Shown: positions 43,390-53,058, numbered from the stretch's first letter. The stretch is DNA of 64,000 bases from Sphingomonas sp. HMP9 (GCF_013374115.1 NZ_AP022673.1:1206501-1270500); one strand, 5' to 3'. Notes: generated from the sequence alone by a model not told the origin. Made by a program: numbers and translations.

Positions 43390-43971
43390 ATGACTGAAAG
43401 CGATCCAAGAGATGATGCGCCGCTAAGCACGTCCAAGCGTAGCGACGCCGTCGTCGACGCGACCCAAGATCTGGCCGACGGCAAGGGAAACAGCATCGTT
43501 GCCCGGGCTGTCACGATCAATCGCCCAGTTGGCGAACTGTTCGCCTATTTCCGGGACTTCGCGAACCTGCCGACGTTCATGGAGAATGTCGAACGCATCG
43601 AGGTCCTCGACCAGCGTCGCTCGCACTGGGTGGTCAAGGGTCCGGCCGGCAAATCCTATGAATGGACGTCGGCGATCACCGACGAGGCGACGGACAGCTT
43701 CATCGCATGGTCGTCCGAAGAGGGCGCCGACGTCGCGAACAGCGGCCGGGTCGAGTTCCGCGATGCCGGTGCGCGCGGCACGGTCGTCACCGCAACGATT
43801 CTGTACGATCCACCGGGCGGCGTGATCGGCAAGCTGATCGCCAAGATGTTCCAGCGCGAGCCCGCGATCCAGGCGCGCCGGGACCTGCGTCGGTTCAAGC
43901 AGTTGATGGAAACCGGCGAGATCGCGACCGCGGCGATGAACCGCAAGCAGCATGAAGAGGAACTCGTCTGA
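43390..43971 (+). CDS. SRPBCC (polyketide cyclase/dehydrase-like) family protein
   Basis: 193 residues from ATG 43390 (AGGAG 6 bases upstream; ATG 43387 is also in frame). After a charged N-terminus, residues about 38-165 show the SRPBCC lipid-pocket fold as in COG5637: [82 protein letters not shown]. The family binds hydrophobic ligands; the ligand here is unknown. It heads an operon with an alcohol dehydrogenase (overlap at base 43971), an SDR and a DUF4142 protein, behind a stress-type promoter. Confidence 0.85.
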   Translation: MTESDPRDDAPLSTSKRSDAVVDATQDLADGKGNSIVARAVTINRPVGELFAYFRDFANLPTFMENVERIEVLDQRRSHWVVKGPAGKSYEWTSAITDEATDSFIAWSSEEGADVANSGRVEFRDAGARGTVVTATILYDPPGGVIGKLIAKMFQREPAIQARRDLRRFKQLMETGEIATAAMNRKQHEEELV

Positions 43972-45149
43972 TGCGCGCTCTGGCATGGCACGGTAAGCAC
44001 GACGTCCGCGTCGATACGGTCGACGATCCCGAGATCGTCAATCAACGCGATTGCATCATCAAGGTCACGGCGACCGCGATCTGCGGCTCGGACCTGCATC
44101 TGTACGATGGCTATATCCCGACGATGCAGGCCGGCGACATTCTCGGCCACGAGTTCATGGGCGAAGTCGTCGAAGTTGGCGCCAAGTCGACGCTGAAGAA
44201 GGGCCAGAAGGTCGTCGTCCCGTTCACGATCGCATGCGGCAGCTGCTACCACTGCGGCAAGCATCAATATTCGGCCTGCGACAACGGCCTTCCCGCGGAC
44301 AATCAGGACATCGCGCAAGAGCTTTACGGCCAGCCGATGTCGGGGCTGTTCGGCTATAGCCACATGACCGGCGGCTATGCTGGCGGCCAGGCCGAATATG
44401 TCCGCGTACCGTTCAGCGACGTTGGGCCGATCGTGATCCCCGACGGTGTCGATGACGAGAAGGTTCTGTTCCTCTCCGACATCCTGCCGACTGGCTGGAT
44501 GGCGGCGGAGAACGCGCAAATCGAGCCCGGCGATACGGTCGCGGTCTGGGGTTGCGGCCCGGTCGGGTTGTTCGCGGTCCAGTCTGCGTTCCTGATGGGC
44601 GCCGAGCGGGTCATCGCGATCGACCACTTTCCGCATCGGCTTGAGCTTGCGAAGAAGTTCGGTGCCGAGACGATCAATTATGAGGAGAGCGCGGTCTACG
44701 AAGCGTTGATGGTCATGACCGGCGGGATCGGCCCGGACGCGGTAATCGACAGCGTTGGACTGGAGGCGCACGGCTTCTTCGTCGACAATGTCCTCGACCA
44801 GATCAAGGCCTCGACTTTCCTCGGCACGGATCGCGCGCATTCGATCCGGCAGGCGATCATCGCGTGTCGCAAGGGCGGGCGCGTTTCCATGCCGGCGGTC
44901 TATGGCGGGTTCATCGACAAGTTCCCGCTCGGTGCGCTCATGGAGAAGGGGCTGACGCTCAAGACCGGCCAGACGCACGTCCAGCACTACATGCCCGCGC
45001 TGCTCAACGCGATCATGGAGGGCAAGATCGATACGACCTTCCTGATCTCGCACCGGATGGATTTGGAGGACGCGCCCAAGGGCTATGACATGTTCAAGAA
45101 CAACCAGAACGAAGTGACGAAAGTCGTGCTGAAGCCCGGCTTCAATTGA
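43971..45149 (+). CDS. Zinc-dependent alcohol/formaldehyde dehydrogenase-like enzyme
   Basis: 392 residues, start overlapping the SRPBCC stop (TGATG). Medium-chain dehydrogenase. Catalytic zinc ligands lie in AICGSDLH and LGHEFMGEV; the structural zinc Cys cluster is [15 protein letters not shown]. The nucleotide loop is [21 protein letters not shown], followed by [20 protein letters not shown], where the Asp suggests NAD. An insert [29 protein letters not shown] is typical of the glutathione-independent formaldehyde-dehydrogenase-like branch found in stress operons. The physiological substrate is not known. Confidence 0.9.
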   Translation: MRALAWHGKHDVRVDTVDDPEIVNQRDCIIKVTATAICGSDLHLYDGYIPTMQAGDILGHEFMGEVVEVGAKSTLKKGQKVVVPFTIACGSCYHCGKHQYSACDNGLPADNQDIAQELYGQPMSGLFGYSHMTGGYAGGQAEYVRVPFSDVGPIVIPDGVDDEKVLFLSDILPTGWMAAENAQIEPGDTVAVWGCGPVGLFAVQSAFLMGAERVIAIDHFPHRLELAKKFGAETINYEESAVYEALMVMTGGIGPDAVIDSVGLEAHGFFVDNVLDQIKASTFLGTDRAHSIRQAIIACRKGGRVSMPAVYGGFIDKFPLGALMEKGLTLKTGQTHVQHYMPALLNAIMEGKIDTTFLISHRMDLEDAPKGYDMFKNNQNEVTKVVLKPGFN

Positions 45150-45160
45150 GGATCGCTGAC

Positions 45161-45946
45161 ATGGCTGATAAATTCGCAATCATTACCGGTGCCTCGACGG
45201 GCATCGGCTTCGAACTCGCCACGCTTGCGGCAAAGGATGGCTACGACATTCTCGTCGTGGCGGACGAGCCGCTGATCGATGCTGCCGCGCAGGACTTCAA
45301 GCAGTTCGGCACCGACGTGCAGGCGCTACAGGCCGATCTGTCGACGATCGCGGGCGTCGACGAACTTCTGGCAGCGACCAACGGCCGGACGGTCGATCTG
45401 GTCTGCGCGAATGCCGGGCGCGGGCTCGGCCAGGCGTTTCTCGACCAGGATCTGGCGGAGTGGCGCAAGGTCGTCGATACCAACGTCGTCGGCACCGCGT
45501 ATCTGTTGCAGAAGATCCTGCCGCCGATGGTCGCGCGGAACGCCGGCAAGGTGCTCGTGACCGGGTCGATCGCAGGCTACATACCCGGCGCGTTCCAGGC
45601 GGTGTATAACGGCACGAAGAGTTTCGTCGACAGCTTCGTCGCGGCGATCCAGAACGAGATCAAGGATGCGGACGGCGTCACGCTGACCAACCTGATGCCC
45701 GGCCCGGTCGATACCGAGTTCTTCGACCGCGCGCACATGCTCGACACCGATGTCGGAACGGACCCGAAGAAGAGCGACCCGGCAGACGTCGCCAAGGACG
45801 GCTGGGACGCCCTCATGTCCGGCAAGGCGGCCGTCGTGTCGGGCTGGAAGAACAAGATCCAGTCCGCGGTCGCCAACGTCACGCCCAACGCCGTACTCGC
45901 CGAGATGCACCGCAAGATGGCGGAACCCGGCACCGCGAACGACTGA
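45161..45946 (+). CDS. Short-chain dehydrogenase/reductase
   Basis: 261 residues from ATG 45161 (GAGGA 8 bases upstream). NAD(P) loop ITGASTGIGFE at about 8-18, then CANAGRG, LVTGSIAG with the catalytic Ser, YNGTK with Tyr and Lys, and MPGPVDTEFFDRA. A classic SDR of unknown substrate. It lies 11 bases after the alcohol dehydrogenase and is followed by a GAACGACT direct repeat before the DUF4142 gene, so it belongs to the stress operon. Confidence 0.9.
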   Translation: MADKFAIITGASTGIGFELATLAAKDGYDILVVADEPLIDAAAQDFKQFGTDVQALQADLSTIAGVDELLAATNGRTVDLVCANAGRGLGQAFLDQDLAEWRKVVDTNVVGTAYLLQKILPPMVARNAGKVLVTGSIAGYIPGAFQAVYNGTKSFVDSFVAAIQNEIKDADGVTLTNLMPGPVDTEFFDRAHMLDTDVGTDPKKSDPADVAKDGWDALMSGKAAVVSGWKNKIQSAVANVTPNAVLAEMHRKMAEPGTAND

Positions 45947-45960
45947 ACGACTGAACGACA
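45935..45960. repeat. Tandem octamer GAACGACT, three copies
   Basis: GAACGACT GAACGACT GAACGACA spans the SDR stop codon and the short gap to the DUF4142 gene. A likely slippage product. Confidence 0.6.
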
Positions 45961-45981
45961 AGTTCAACAGGAGAGAAGACC

Positions 45982-46467
45982 ATGACACGATTTTTGACTG
46001 CCGCCGCCCTGATCGCGCTGCCGATCGCCGCTGTATCGGCCCAGGCGCCGATGCCCGCATCGACCTATGTGATGAAGGCCGGCGCCGGCGACCTGTACGA
46101 GAAGACGTCGAGCCAGATCCTGCTCGAGACGACCACCAATCCGAAGCTCAAGAGCTTCGCGCAGATGATGATCACGGATCACACCAAGAGCACGGAGGAC
46201 GTGAAGGCCGCGGCGATGGCTGCGAACGTCAAGGTCGCACCGCCGAAGCTCGATCCGATGGGCGCGAAGAACGTCGCGGCGCTTCGTGCGGCAAAGGGTA
46301 CGGCGCGCGATCGCCTGTACGTGACGCAGCAGAAGGCAGCGCATGCCAAGGCTCTGACGTTGCAGCAGGGCTATGCGGACAAGGGTACCGTGGCAGGGCT
46401 GAAGACGGTCGCGGCCGGGATCGCGCCGGTCGTCCAGACGCACATCACCGAACTGCAGACAATGTAA
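45982..46467 (+). CDS. DUF4142 secreted protein
   Basis: 161 residues. Signal peptide MTRFLTAAALIALPIAAVSA with a cut near AQA. The mature protein is a four-helix, ferritin-like DUF4142: YVMKAGAGDLYEKTSSQILLE, KLKSFAQMMITDHTKSTEDVKAAAM, RDRLYVTQQKAAHAKALTLQQGYA, VVQTHITELQTM. The conserved MITDH segment is present. The family is common in sphingomonad stress operons with unknown periplasmic function. Last gene of the operon; a hairpin follows at 46500. Confidence 0.87.
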   Translation: MTRFLTAAALIALPIAAVSAQAPMPASTYVMKAGAGDLYEKTSSQILLETTTNPKLKSFAQMMITDHTKSTEDVKAAAMAANVKVAPPKLDPMGAKNVAALRAAKGTARDRLYVTQQKAAHAKALTLQQGYADKGTVAGLKTVAAGIAPVVQTHITELQTM

Positions 46468-46499
46468 TCACGCACCGTTTGATTGTTTACCCACTACAG

Positions 46500-46533
46500 A
46501 CGGCGCCCGCCTTGAAAAGCGGACGCCGTTCTG
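46500..46533 (+). terminator. Terminator-like hairpin after the stress operon
   Basis: ACGGCGCCCGC pairs with GCGGACGCCGT (one mismatch) around an 8-base loop, followed by TCTG. It lies 32 bases after the DUF4142 stop. Confidence 0.55.
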
Positions 46534-46590
46534 CGTCCGGGCTATCCAACGGTCTGGAAAGCTGTCCCCGGCCCCGCTAGGTCGGAGCGC

Positions 46591-48261
46591 ATGGAAACCG
46601 ATATCGCCATCGCCCGCAGCGTCGCCCTGCGCCCCATCGTCGCCATCGCGGACAGCCTGCGCATTCCCGACGACGCGATCGAGCCTTACGGTCGGTACAA
46701 GGCGAAGATCTCGCTCGAATGGCTGAACGCGCGCACGTCGACGGCGAACGGTAAGCTCATCCTCGTCACCGCGATCAATCCGACCCCGGCGGGCGAAGGT
46801 AAAACCACGACTTCGATCGGCCTCGCCGACGCGCTGCGCCATACCGGGCGCAAAGCCGTCCTCGCCCTTCGCGAACCCTCATTGGGGCCGTGCTTTGGAA
46901 CCAAGGGTGGCGCGACGGGCGGCGGTCGTGCGCAGGTCGCGCCGATGGAGGACATCAACCTTCATTTCACGGGTGATTTCCACGCGATCACGGCAGCCCA
47001 TAATTTGCTGGCGGCGATGATCGACAACCATATCCACTGGGGCAATGCGCTCCAGATCGACGTACGCCGCGTGGTCTGGCGCCGCGTGCTCGACATGAAC
47101 GACCGTGCACTGCGCGACATCGTCCAGTCGATCGGTGGAGTGGCCAACGGCTACCCCCGCGAATCGGGGTTCGACATCACCGTTGCCTCCGAAGTGATGG
47201 CGATCCTGTGCCTTGCTGACGACCTCGCGGACATGGAGCGGCGGCTCGGCGATATCGTCGTCGCCTATACCCGAGACCGCACGCCGATCACCGCGCGCGA
47301 CCTGAAAGCCGACGGCGCGATGGCCGTGTTGCTGGCGGAGGCGATCAAGCCCAACCTCGTCCAGTCGCTGGAGGGCACGCCCGCGTTCCTGCACGGCGGG
47401 CCGTTCGCGAACATCGCGCATGGCTGCAACTCGGTGATCGCGACCCGGGCGGCGCTGTCGCTCGGCGATTACGTCGTGACCGAGGCGGGCTTCGGTGCGG
47501 ACCTTGGCGCGGAGAAGTTCTTCGACATCAAATGCCGCCAGGCTGGGCTAGCGCCCGATGCCGTGGTGATCGTTGCGACGGCGCGCGCGCTGAAGATGAA
47601 CGGCGGCGTTGCGAAGGCTGACCTGGGGCGTGAAGACGTCGAGGCCGTGCAACGCGGCGCGGTCAATCTCGTCCGGCACATTGAGAATATCCGCCAGTTC
47701 GGCGTGCCCGCAGTCGTCGCAATCAACCATTTCTACACGGACAGCGACGCCGAAATCGCCGCGATCGTTGAGGCCGCCGCGCAGCACCGCTCGCGCGCGA
47801 TCCTCTGCCGGCATTGGGCCGAGGGCGGTGCCGGGGCGGTCGAACTGGCCGATGCGGTCGCCGAGCTTTGCGACACGCGCGGCGTTGGGTTCGCGCCGAT
47901 CTATGGCGACGAACTCTCGCTGTTCGACAAGATCGATACCGTCGCCCGCCGCATCTACCGCGCCGAGCACGCCGTCGCCGAGCCGAGCGTGCTCGCGCAG
48001 TTGAAGCGTTGGGAGGATGCCGGCTACGGCCACCTGCCCGTCTGCCTTGCCAAGACGCAGTACAGCTTCTCGACGGACCCTGCCCTGCTCGGCGCGCCGA
48101 CCGGGCATATCGTGCCGGTACGCGAAGTCCGCCTGGCGGCGGGTGCCGGGTTCGTGGTGGCGATCTGCGGCGAGATCATGACGATGCCGGGCCTGCCGCG
48201 CGTTCCCGCCGCCGAGGCCATCCGGCTCAATGACGAGGGTTTGATCGAAGGGTTGTTCTGA
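46591..48261 (+). CDS. fhs: Formate-tetrahydrofolate ligase
   Basis: 556 residues. The enzyme makes 10-formyl-tetrahydrofolate from formate, THF and ATP. The P-loop is seen in [23 protein letters not shown] at about 60-80. [32 protein letters not shown] is the family signature, and later blocks are [41 protein letters not shown] and [13 protein letters not shown]. Full length. With purC/purS/purQ elsewhere in the window it supports one-carbon supply to purines, or disposal of formate, which would suit the formaldehyde-dehydrogenase-like gene upstream. Confidence 0.96.
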   Translation: METDIAIARSVALRPIVAIADSLRIPDDAIEPYGRYKAKISLEWLNARTSTANGKLILVTAINPTPAGEGKTTTSIGLADALRHTGRKAVLALREPSLGPCFGTKGGATGGGRAQVAPMEDINLHFTGDFHAITAAHNLLAAMIDNHIHWGNALQIDVRRVVWRRVLDMNDRALRDIVQSIGGVANGYPRESGFDITVASEVMAILCLADDLADMERRLGDIVVAYTRDRTPITARDLKADGAMAVLLAEAIKPNLVQSLEGTPAFLHGGPFANIAHGCNSVIATRAALSLGDYVVTEAGFGADLGAEKFFDIKCRQAGLAPDAVVIVATARALKMNGGVAKADLGREDVEAVQRGAVNLVRHIENIRQFGVPAVVAINHFYTDSDAEIAAIVEAAAQHRSRAILCRHWAEGGAGAVELADAVAELCDTRGVGFAPIYGDELSLFDKIDTVARRIYRAEHAVAEPSVLAQLKRWEDAGYGHLPVCLAKTQYSFSTDPALLGAPTGHIVPVREVRLAAGAGFVVAICGEIMTMPGLPRVPAAEAIRLNDEGLIEGLF

Positions 48262-48268
48262 GGCCCTA

Positions 48269-48390
48269 TCCTCCCCCGCCAGGGGGAGGTGGCTGGCCCT
48301 TGCCAGACGGAGGGGCGGAAAGGGGAACGTCGGTTCCGTGTCCGCCCCCTCCGTCACCTTCGGTGCCACCTCCCCCTGGCGGGGGAGGAT
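48269..48390. repeat. Palindromic repeat type R3
   Basis: Arms TCCTCCCCCGCCAGGGGGAG and CTCCCCCTGGCGGGGGAGGA around GGCTGGCCCTTGCCAGACGG. It fills the gap between fhs and the convergent amidotransferase gene. Confidence 0.75.
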
Positions 48391-48400
48391 ACTTAAGCCC

Positions 48401-50287
48401 CTACCCGAACATCCGCTTCATCGCGCGTTCGAGCATCACGAACTGCCACAAGGTCCTGCCGTGTTCCGCACGGCCCATGCGGTGCTCGTCGGCGATCCGC
48501 GCGATCGTCGCCATGTCGAACCACCCTGTCTCACCCAGCATGCGCGACTTGGCCAGTGCGGTCGCCTCGCCTGCCAAAGCGCCGCGGAACCAGGCGCTGA
48601 TCGGCGTCACGAAGCCCATTTTCTGCCGATAGAGGATCTCGCGCGGCAGATACGGCTCCATCGCCTTTTTCATCAGCCATTTGCCCTCGCCGTGCCGTAA
48701 CCGCATGGCGGCCGGCAGGGTGGCGCAGAATTCGACAAGGCGGTGATCGAGCAGCGGCTCTCGCGCTTCGAGGCCGACCGCCATGCTGGTGCGGTCGACC
48801 TTGGTCAGGATATCGCCTGGCAGCCAATGCTTGACGTCGGCATATTGCGCACGGTCGATCGCGTCGCGCGCGGGCGCATTCGCCATCGTCGCGACATAGC
48901 GGTCTTCCGCGCGGTATCCACCGAGCTTTGCGCGAGCGCCGGCGTTGAACAATTGCGCGCGGAGTTCCGGCGTGGTGACGCCGACCGAGCGGGCATAGGC
49001 CTCGCCACCGCCCTGCGCGAGTGCGAGCAGCGTCGATTTCGCGCGCAACGGCCGCGGCGCCCAGTCGGCCTTGGGATACCAGCGACCGAGCGTTCCGAAG
49101 ACGTCGGCGCGGAGATGCGAGGGCAGCAGGCCGCGGACGCGCTCCTCGACCGACTGGAACTTGTAGCGGCGGTATCCGGCGAGGGCTTCGTCCGCCCCGT
49201 CCCCCGACAGCGCGACGGTAACGCTCTCGCGGGCCAGCGCGCAGACCTGATAGGTGGCGAGCGCAGACGCGTCGGCAAAGGGTTCGTCAAAGCTCGCGAC
49301 CAGCGTGTCGATCAGCCCGAAATCGCCCGACTGGACGACGCGTTCGCGGTGATCGGTGGCAAAGCGACGCGCGACCGTGTCGGCATAGCTACGCTCGTCG
49401 TGCCCGGCCTCGTCGAACCCGATCGTACAGGTGCGGACCGCCCTCGGGCTCGCCTCGGCCATCAGGGCGACGACCGCAGAGCTGTCGACCCCGCCCGACA
49501 GGAACGCGCCGAGCGGCACGTCGGCGACCATCCTCGATCGCACCCCCGCACGCATCCGGTCGACCAGTTCCTCGCCCAGCGCCTTGGTGGAACCGGTCGC
49601 GCGATTCGAGAAGTCGATATCCCACCATTTGCGCGGCTGCGGGACCGACCTGCCGCGCTCGACCAGCAGAAAATGGCCTGCCGCCAGCTTCTTCACCCCT
49701 GCGACCATGCAGGCGTCGTCGGGGACGTACCCGAAGGCGAGGTAATCCTCGACAGCGCCCAGATCGGGAACCCGCCGGAGTTGCGGATGCGCCAGCAGAC
49801 CCTTCAATTCGGACGCGAACGCCAGCGATCCGTCGGCCAGCTCGACATAATGGAGCGGCTTCACGCCCATCCGGTCGCGCGCGAGGAACAGCGTGTGCGC
49901 GACAGTATCGTGGATCGCGAAGGCGAACATCCCGTTCAGCCGGTCGAGCATCGACGGCCCCCAGGCGCGCCACGCGTGCAGCAGGACTTCGGTGTCGCCG
50001 GCCGTGCGGAAGATCGCGCCCTTGCTGGTCAGTTCGTCGCGCAGTTCGGCAAAGTTATACACTTCGCCATTATAGGTGATCGTCAGGCTGCCGTCGGACA
50101 TCGGCTGCGGCGAGCCTTCGAGGTCGATGATCGACAGGCGGCGATGGCCCAGGCCGACACCGGGCGCGGTCCAGATGCCGTCGCCGTCGGGACCCCGGTG
50201 CGACAGCGCGGCGAGCATCGCGTGGACGCGGTTGGGGTCGACCGGCTTGGGAGTCCCGGGGTGGAAGATCCCGGCGATGCCGCACAT
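48401..50287 (-). CDS. Asparagine synthase-type amidotransferase of the XrtA/PEP-CTERM system
   Basis: 628 residues. Glutamine-hydrolysing amidotransferase. Cys2 is the nucleophile in MCGIAGIFHP, followed by SHRGPDGDG, LGHRRLSIIDL and TYNGEVYNFAELR. The synthetase half has the ATP loop FLSGGVDSSAVVALM, then SGDGADEALAGYRRY and VDRTSMAVGLEAREPLLDH. It is the last gene of the exopolysaccharide locus, immediately after the exosortase (gap 0), the position of the TIGR03108-type amidotransferase, which probably amidates a sugar acid or peptide of the polymer rather than making free asparagine. Confidence 0.92.
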   Translation of the reverse strand: MCGIAGIFHPGTPKPVDPNRVHAMLAALSHRGPDGDGIWTAPGVGLGHRRLSIIDLEGSPQPMSDGSLTITYNGEVYNFAELRDELTSKGAIFRTAGDTEVLLHAWRAWGPSMLDRLNGMFAFAIHDTVAHTLFLARDRMGVKPLHYVELADGSLAFASELKGLLAHPQLRRVPDLGAVEDYLAFGYVPDDACMVAGVKKLAAGHFLLVERGRSVPQPRKWWDIDFSNRATGSTKALGEELVDRMRAGVRSRMVADVPLGAFLSGGVDSSAVVALMAEASPRAVRTCTIGFDEAGHDERSYADTVARRFATDHRERVVQSGDFGLIDTLVASFDEPFADASALATYQVCALARESVTVALSGDGADEALAGYRRYKFQSVEERVRGLLPSHLRADVFGTLGRWYPKADWAPRPLRAKSTLLALAQGGGEAYARSVGVTTPELRAQLFNAGARAKLGGYRAEDRYVATMANAPARDAIDRAQYADVKHWLPGDILTKVDRTSMAVGLEAREPLLDHRLVEFCATLPAAMRLRHGEGKWLMKKAMEPYLPREILYRQKMGFVTPISAWFRGALAGEATALAKSRMLGETGWFDMATIARIADEHRMGRAEHGRTLWQFVMLERAMKRMFG

Positions 50288-51763
50288 CTAGCGCATCCCC
50301 GCAGCGTGATCGGCGACCGGCGCGATGGGTCCGAGCGCACCGAGGAAGCGCGCGATCGGTCGCGGATCGCCACCTTCGACCGACAGGTGGATCGCCACCG
50401 CGCGTTGTGGGCCGCCGAGCAGTCGCGCCTTCATCGTCTCGATCTTCACCAGCGTTTCGTCCTGCGTGGTCGTGTCGCCGACCCGGTACCACGTCGCGAC
50501 GATCCGCTCTACGGGGCCGGGCGCCGTGATCCGCATGACGCTGCCGCCGTCGATATTCGGCAGATCGGCGACGCGGACCCAGCGATCCTCCTCGCGCAGA
50601 ACGCCGGTACCATAGGCGATCAGTTCCTTGCCTTCGTGCTGGCTGCCGAAGACCGCGATGCTCATGTCGACCTGCGCACCCGAAGCATCGGCGTAGCGGC
50701 CGAACAGATAATGGTCCGCGCCGGGATAATAGGACGTCCACGGCGCGCGCCTACTGACGGGGACGCGGTGCCAGCCGGCGATCTCGGGGAGGTCGATATG
50801 CGCAGGGAGTAGCTGGGCGCGACCGGCGATCGCAGCGCTCCAGGCGGGGAAGGCCGCGACCGTAGCGAGCACCAACGCGGTGGCGATGGCGAAATCGGTC
50901 CGGTGGCGCGGTATGGCCTGGAGACGCGCGGGGTCGAAAGCGGGGTCGTCGGGCGCGCGATCGAACCAGCGCCAGCCGATCGCCAGCACGCCTGCCATGA
51001 CGAGCGCGAAGAATATCCAGCCATAGACGATATGGTCGAGCCCGGTCGCAGCCTCGACCGAAGTGAGGTCCGCTGCCCAGATCGTGCCGAACGCGCGGAA
51101 ACCGTTGGCGATGACGGGAACGACGACCGACACCGCGAGGAACACCGCGCGGCGGCGCCGCGACACGAAACAGAGATTGGCGACGAGCACGCCGAACGCG
51201 ACCATCGCGATGACGAACTTCGCCCCCGAACAGGCCTCTGCCACCTCGAAATAATAGCGGCCGGCGTGGATCAGCACGCCGTCGACGACCGCGGGCACGC
51301 CGACCAGGTGCAGCAGCGGCATGACGATCGCGACCGTCACGGTTTGCAGCGGCGGTTCGATGCCTTCGCCGAACGGCACCAGGAAGACCGCATAGGCGAG
51401 CGGAAAGAGCAGCCCGCGCGCGACATTGGGGCCGAGGATAGTGAGGATCGCGCCCTGCAGCATCATGACGAGCCCGAGTTGACGCGCGAAGCCGACGGAG
51501 GCGGCATCGCCCATCAGCCAGCCGAACCCACCGGCCGCGACCAGTGCGAGGCCGGGCCACCAGCCGGTCGGGGTCAGTCGGGCCAGCTCGGCGCGGCGTT
51601 GCCAGACGAGCCATGCGATCACGGGGCCGATGAAGAGGCAGTGACCGAAGGTGGTGCTCGTCCACCAGATATGCGCGAGATCGGCGACGTCACGTCGGAA
51701 GGTCAGCAGGATCAGCACCGCGACCACCGCGAGCGCAAGGCCGTGACGGCGCCACGGCGTCAT
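50288..51763 (-). CDS. xrtA: Exosortase A fused to an EpsI domain
   Basis: 491 residues from ATG 51763, overlapping the glycosyltransferase stop by ATGA. Exosortases are multi-span transpeptidase-like proteins that process PEP-CTERM proteins. About eight spans cover residues 1-290. The catalytic triad is Cys178 in EACSGAKF, Arg223 in NGFRAFG and His244 in LDHIVYGW. Residues about 305-491 are a periplasmic EpsI-type domain (IDLPEIAGWHRVP, WTSYYPGADHYLFGRYADA, ERIVATWYRVGDTTTQDE). The fusion is the usual alphaproteobacterial arrangement. No PEP-CTERM substrate is seen in the window. Confidence 0.94.
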   Translation of the reverse strand: MTPWRRHGLALAVVAVLILLTFRRDVADLAHIWWTSTTFGHCLFIGPVIAWLVWQRRAELARLTPTGWWPGLALVAAGGFGWLMGDAASVGFARQLGLVMMLQGAILTILGPNVARGLLFPLAYAVFLVPFGEGIEPPLQTVTVAIVMPLLHLVGVPAVVDGVLIHAGRYYFEVAEACSGAKFVIAMVAFGVLVANLCFVSRRRRAVFLAVSVVVPVIANGFRAFGTIWAADLTSVEAATGLDHIVYGWIFFALVMAGVLAIGWRWFDRAPDDPAFDPARLQAIPRHRTDFAIATALVLATVAAFPAWSAAIAGRAQLLPAHIDLPEIAGWHRVPVSRRAPWTSYYPGADHYLFGRYADASGAQVDMSIAVFGSQHEGKELIAYGTGVLREEDRWVRVADLPNIDGGSVMRITAPGPVERIVATWYRVGDTTTQDETLVKIETMKARLLGGPQRAVAIHLSVEGGDPRPIARFLGALGPIAPVADHAAGMR

Positions 51764-53058
51764 GCCGGCAGGCCGAGCAGCGCGTCCAGCGGTGCAAGAC
51801 GTGCGTCCCAGCCGTAGCGGCGAATCACCTGCGTCCGCGCCGACTGGCCGAGCGTTGCAGCGACGTCGGGAGCTTTGAGCAGATCGCAGATGCGGTCTGC
51901 GAAGTCCTGCGCGGTGGTGGCGACGCGGATCGTGTCGGCATGGTCGATGCCCTGCGCCGCGTCGGCGGACGCGACGACCGGGCGGGCCATCGCCATCGCC
52001 TCGAGCACCTTGTTCTGGATGCCGCGCGCGAGTTTGAGCGGGGCGACGCAGACGTTCGCAGCGGCGAGCCAGCCTCGGACGTCGTCGACCGCGCCGGTAA
52101 CCGTGACGTGATCGCTCGCCAGAGCGCGCACGGCCGCGGTTGGTGCACGGCCGACGATCGCGAAACGGGCGGGATGGCGGTAGCGGACAAGTGGGAGGAT
52201 ATCGCGTGCGAACCACGTCACCGCGTCGATGTTGGGACGGTAGTCCATCTGGCCGGTGAAGACGATGAGGGGTAAGTCATGCTGCTCCCCCCCGGCGCAG
52301 GCCGGGGCCCGATTGGGGAACGTAGACAACGAAGGATTGCGCGCCGCTACTGCGACTTCTCCAATTGGGCCCTGGCCTGGGCCGGGGTGGTGGCTTGGGT
52401 CGAGGGAGCTTGTAGCAGGATCGAACGTTGCCGAATCGATCCCGTTCTCGACCGCGAGCACGCGCCCGATCGCGCCGCCGGCGCGGAACAGCGCCGCCTC
52501 CGCCTCGCTGACGAATAAGCTGGCCGACACTCTGCCCGCGACCTCCCGCTCGAACGCGCCCAGCAGGCGTGCCTCGCGGCGCATCATCCAGCGCATCGGC
52601 CCCCGCGCGTCATCGGCGAAACCCGCGAACTTGGCGGAGTCGACGTCGACGAAATCCATGACCACCGGCGGACCGTCCAGCGGCAGATACTGCGCCATCT
52701 GTCCGGAGAAACAGTAGACAGCACGGACTTCGGGCAACACGCGAGCGACGGCCGCCTGCATCGCAGCGCTCGCGAAGGCAGCCAGCGATACTGGTTTCCC
52801 AGACGCGAGTGCCTCCACCGCAGCCCGTTTCTGCGACTTGCCGCGTGGCAGGATCGCGCAGCTCGCCAGCATATCGGTGAACACCGGCGGCAGATCCAGG
52901 TCGGCGGCGTCGTCGGCAAACGCCACCAGATGCACCGGCGTGCGCTTCGCCAGATACTGGAGGATGTGAAAGCTGCGGATCTTGTCGCCGCGGTCGGGCG
53001 GAAAGGGGACGCGGTGCGCCAGGAATAACAGGCTCACCCCAGGCCTCGGGAGATCCAT
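51760..53058 (-). CDS. Glycosyltransferase of the XrtA/PEP-CTERM locus, with in-frame repeat insertion
   Basis: 432 residues from ATG 53058. GT4-type sugar transferase of the TIGR03087 kind. It starts LLFLAHRVPFPPDRGDKIRSFHILQYLA and has FSGQMAQYLP, VMDFVDVDSAKFA, then after the linker LIVFTGQMDYRPNIDAVTWFARDILP, and the donor-binding APLKLARGIQNKVLEAMAMARPVVAS. Residues about 218-262, between ENGIDSATFDPA and LPLIVFTGQ, are encoded by an R2 repeat (52283-52398) and read as Pro/Gly-rich linker. The frame is kept, so the protein is probably functional with a loop between the two Rossmann domains. Overlaps FemAB by 25 bases. Confidence 0.88.
   Translation of the reverse strand: MDLPRPGVSLLFLAHRVPFPPDRGDKIRSFHILQYLAKRTPVHLVAFADDAADLDLPPVFTDMLASCAILPRGKSQKRAAVEALASGKPVSLAAFASAAMQAAVARVLPEVRAVYCFSGQMAQYLPLDGPPVVMDFVDVDSAKFAGFADDARGPMRWMMRREARLLGAFEREVAGRVSASLFVSEAEAALFRAGGAIGRVLAVENGIDSATFDPATSSLDPSHHPGPGQGPIGEVAVAARNPSLSTFPNRAPACAGGEQHDLPLIVFTGQMDYRPNIDAVTWFARDILPLVRYRHPARFAIVGRAPTAAVRALASDHVTVTGAVDDVRGWLAAANVCVAPLKLARGIQNKVLEAMAMARPVVASADAAQGIDHADTIRVATTAQDFADRICDLLKAPDVAATLGQSARTQVIRRYGWDARLAPLDALLGLPA
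52283..52398. repeat. R2 palindromic repeat inside a coding sequence
   Basis: Arms CCCCCCGGCGCAGGCCGGGG and GGGCCCTGGCCTGGGCCGGGG, with GATTGGGGAACGTAG and CTCCAATTGGGCC inside, match the intergenic R2 copies at 8784 and 32045. It is about 116 bases and in frame within the glycosyltransferase. Confidence 0.8.

Noticed and set aside
48743..50812. 689-codon plus-strand frame across the amidotransferase and exosortase
   Set aside because: It spans two well-supported genes on the other strand and has shadow-frame composition.
50288..52216. 642-codon form of the exosortase starting at 52216
   Set aside because: The extra N-terminus overlaps the glycosyltransferase in another frame and is Arg-rich; ATG 51763 overlaps the upstream stop and starts at the expected membrane domain.
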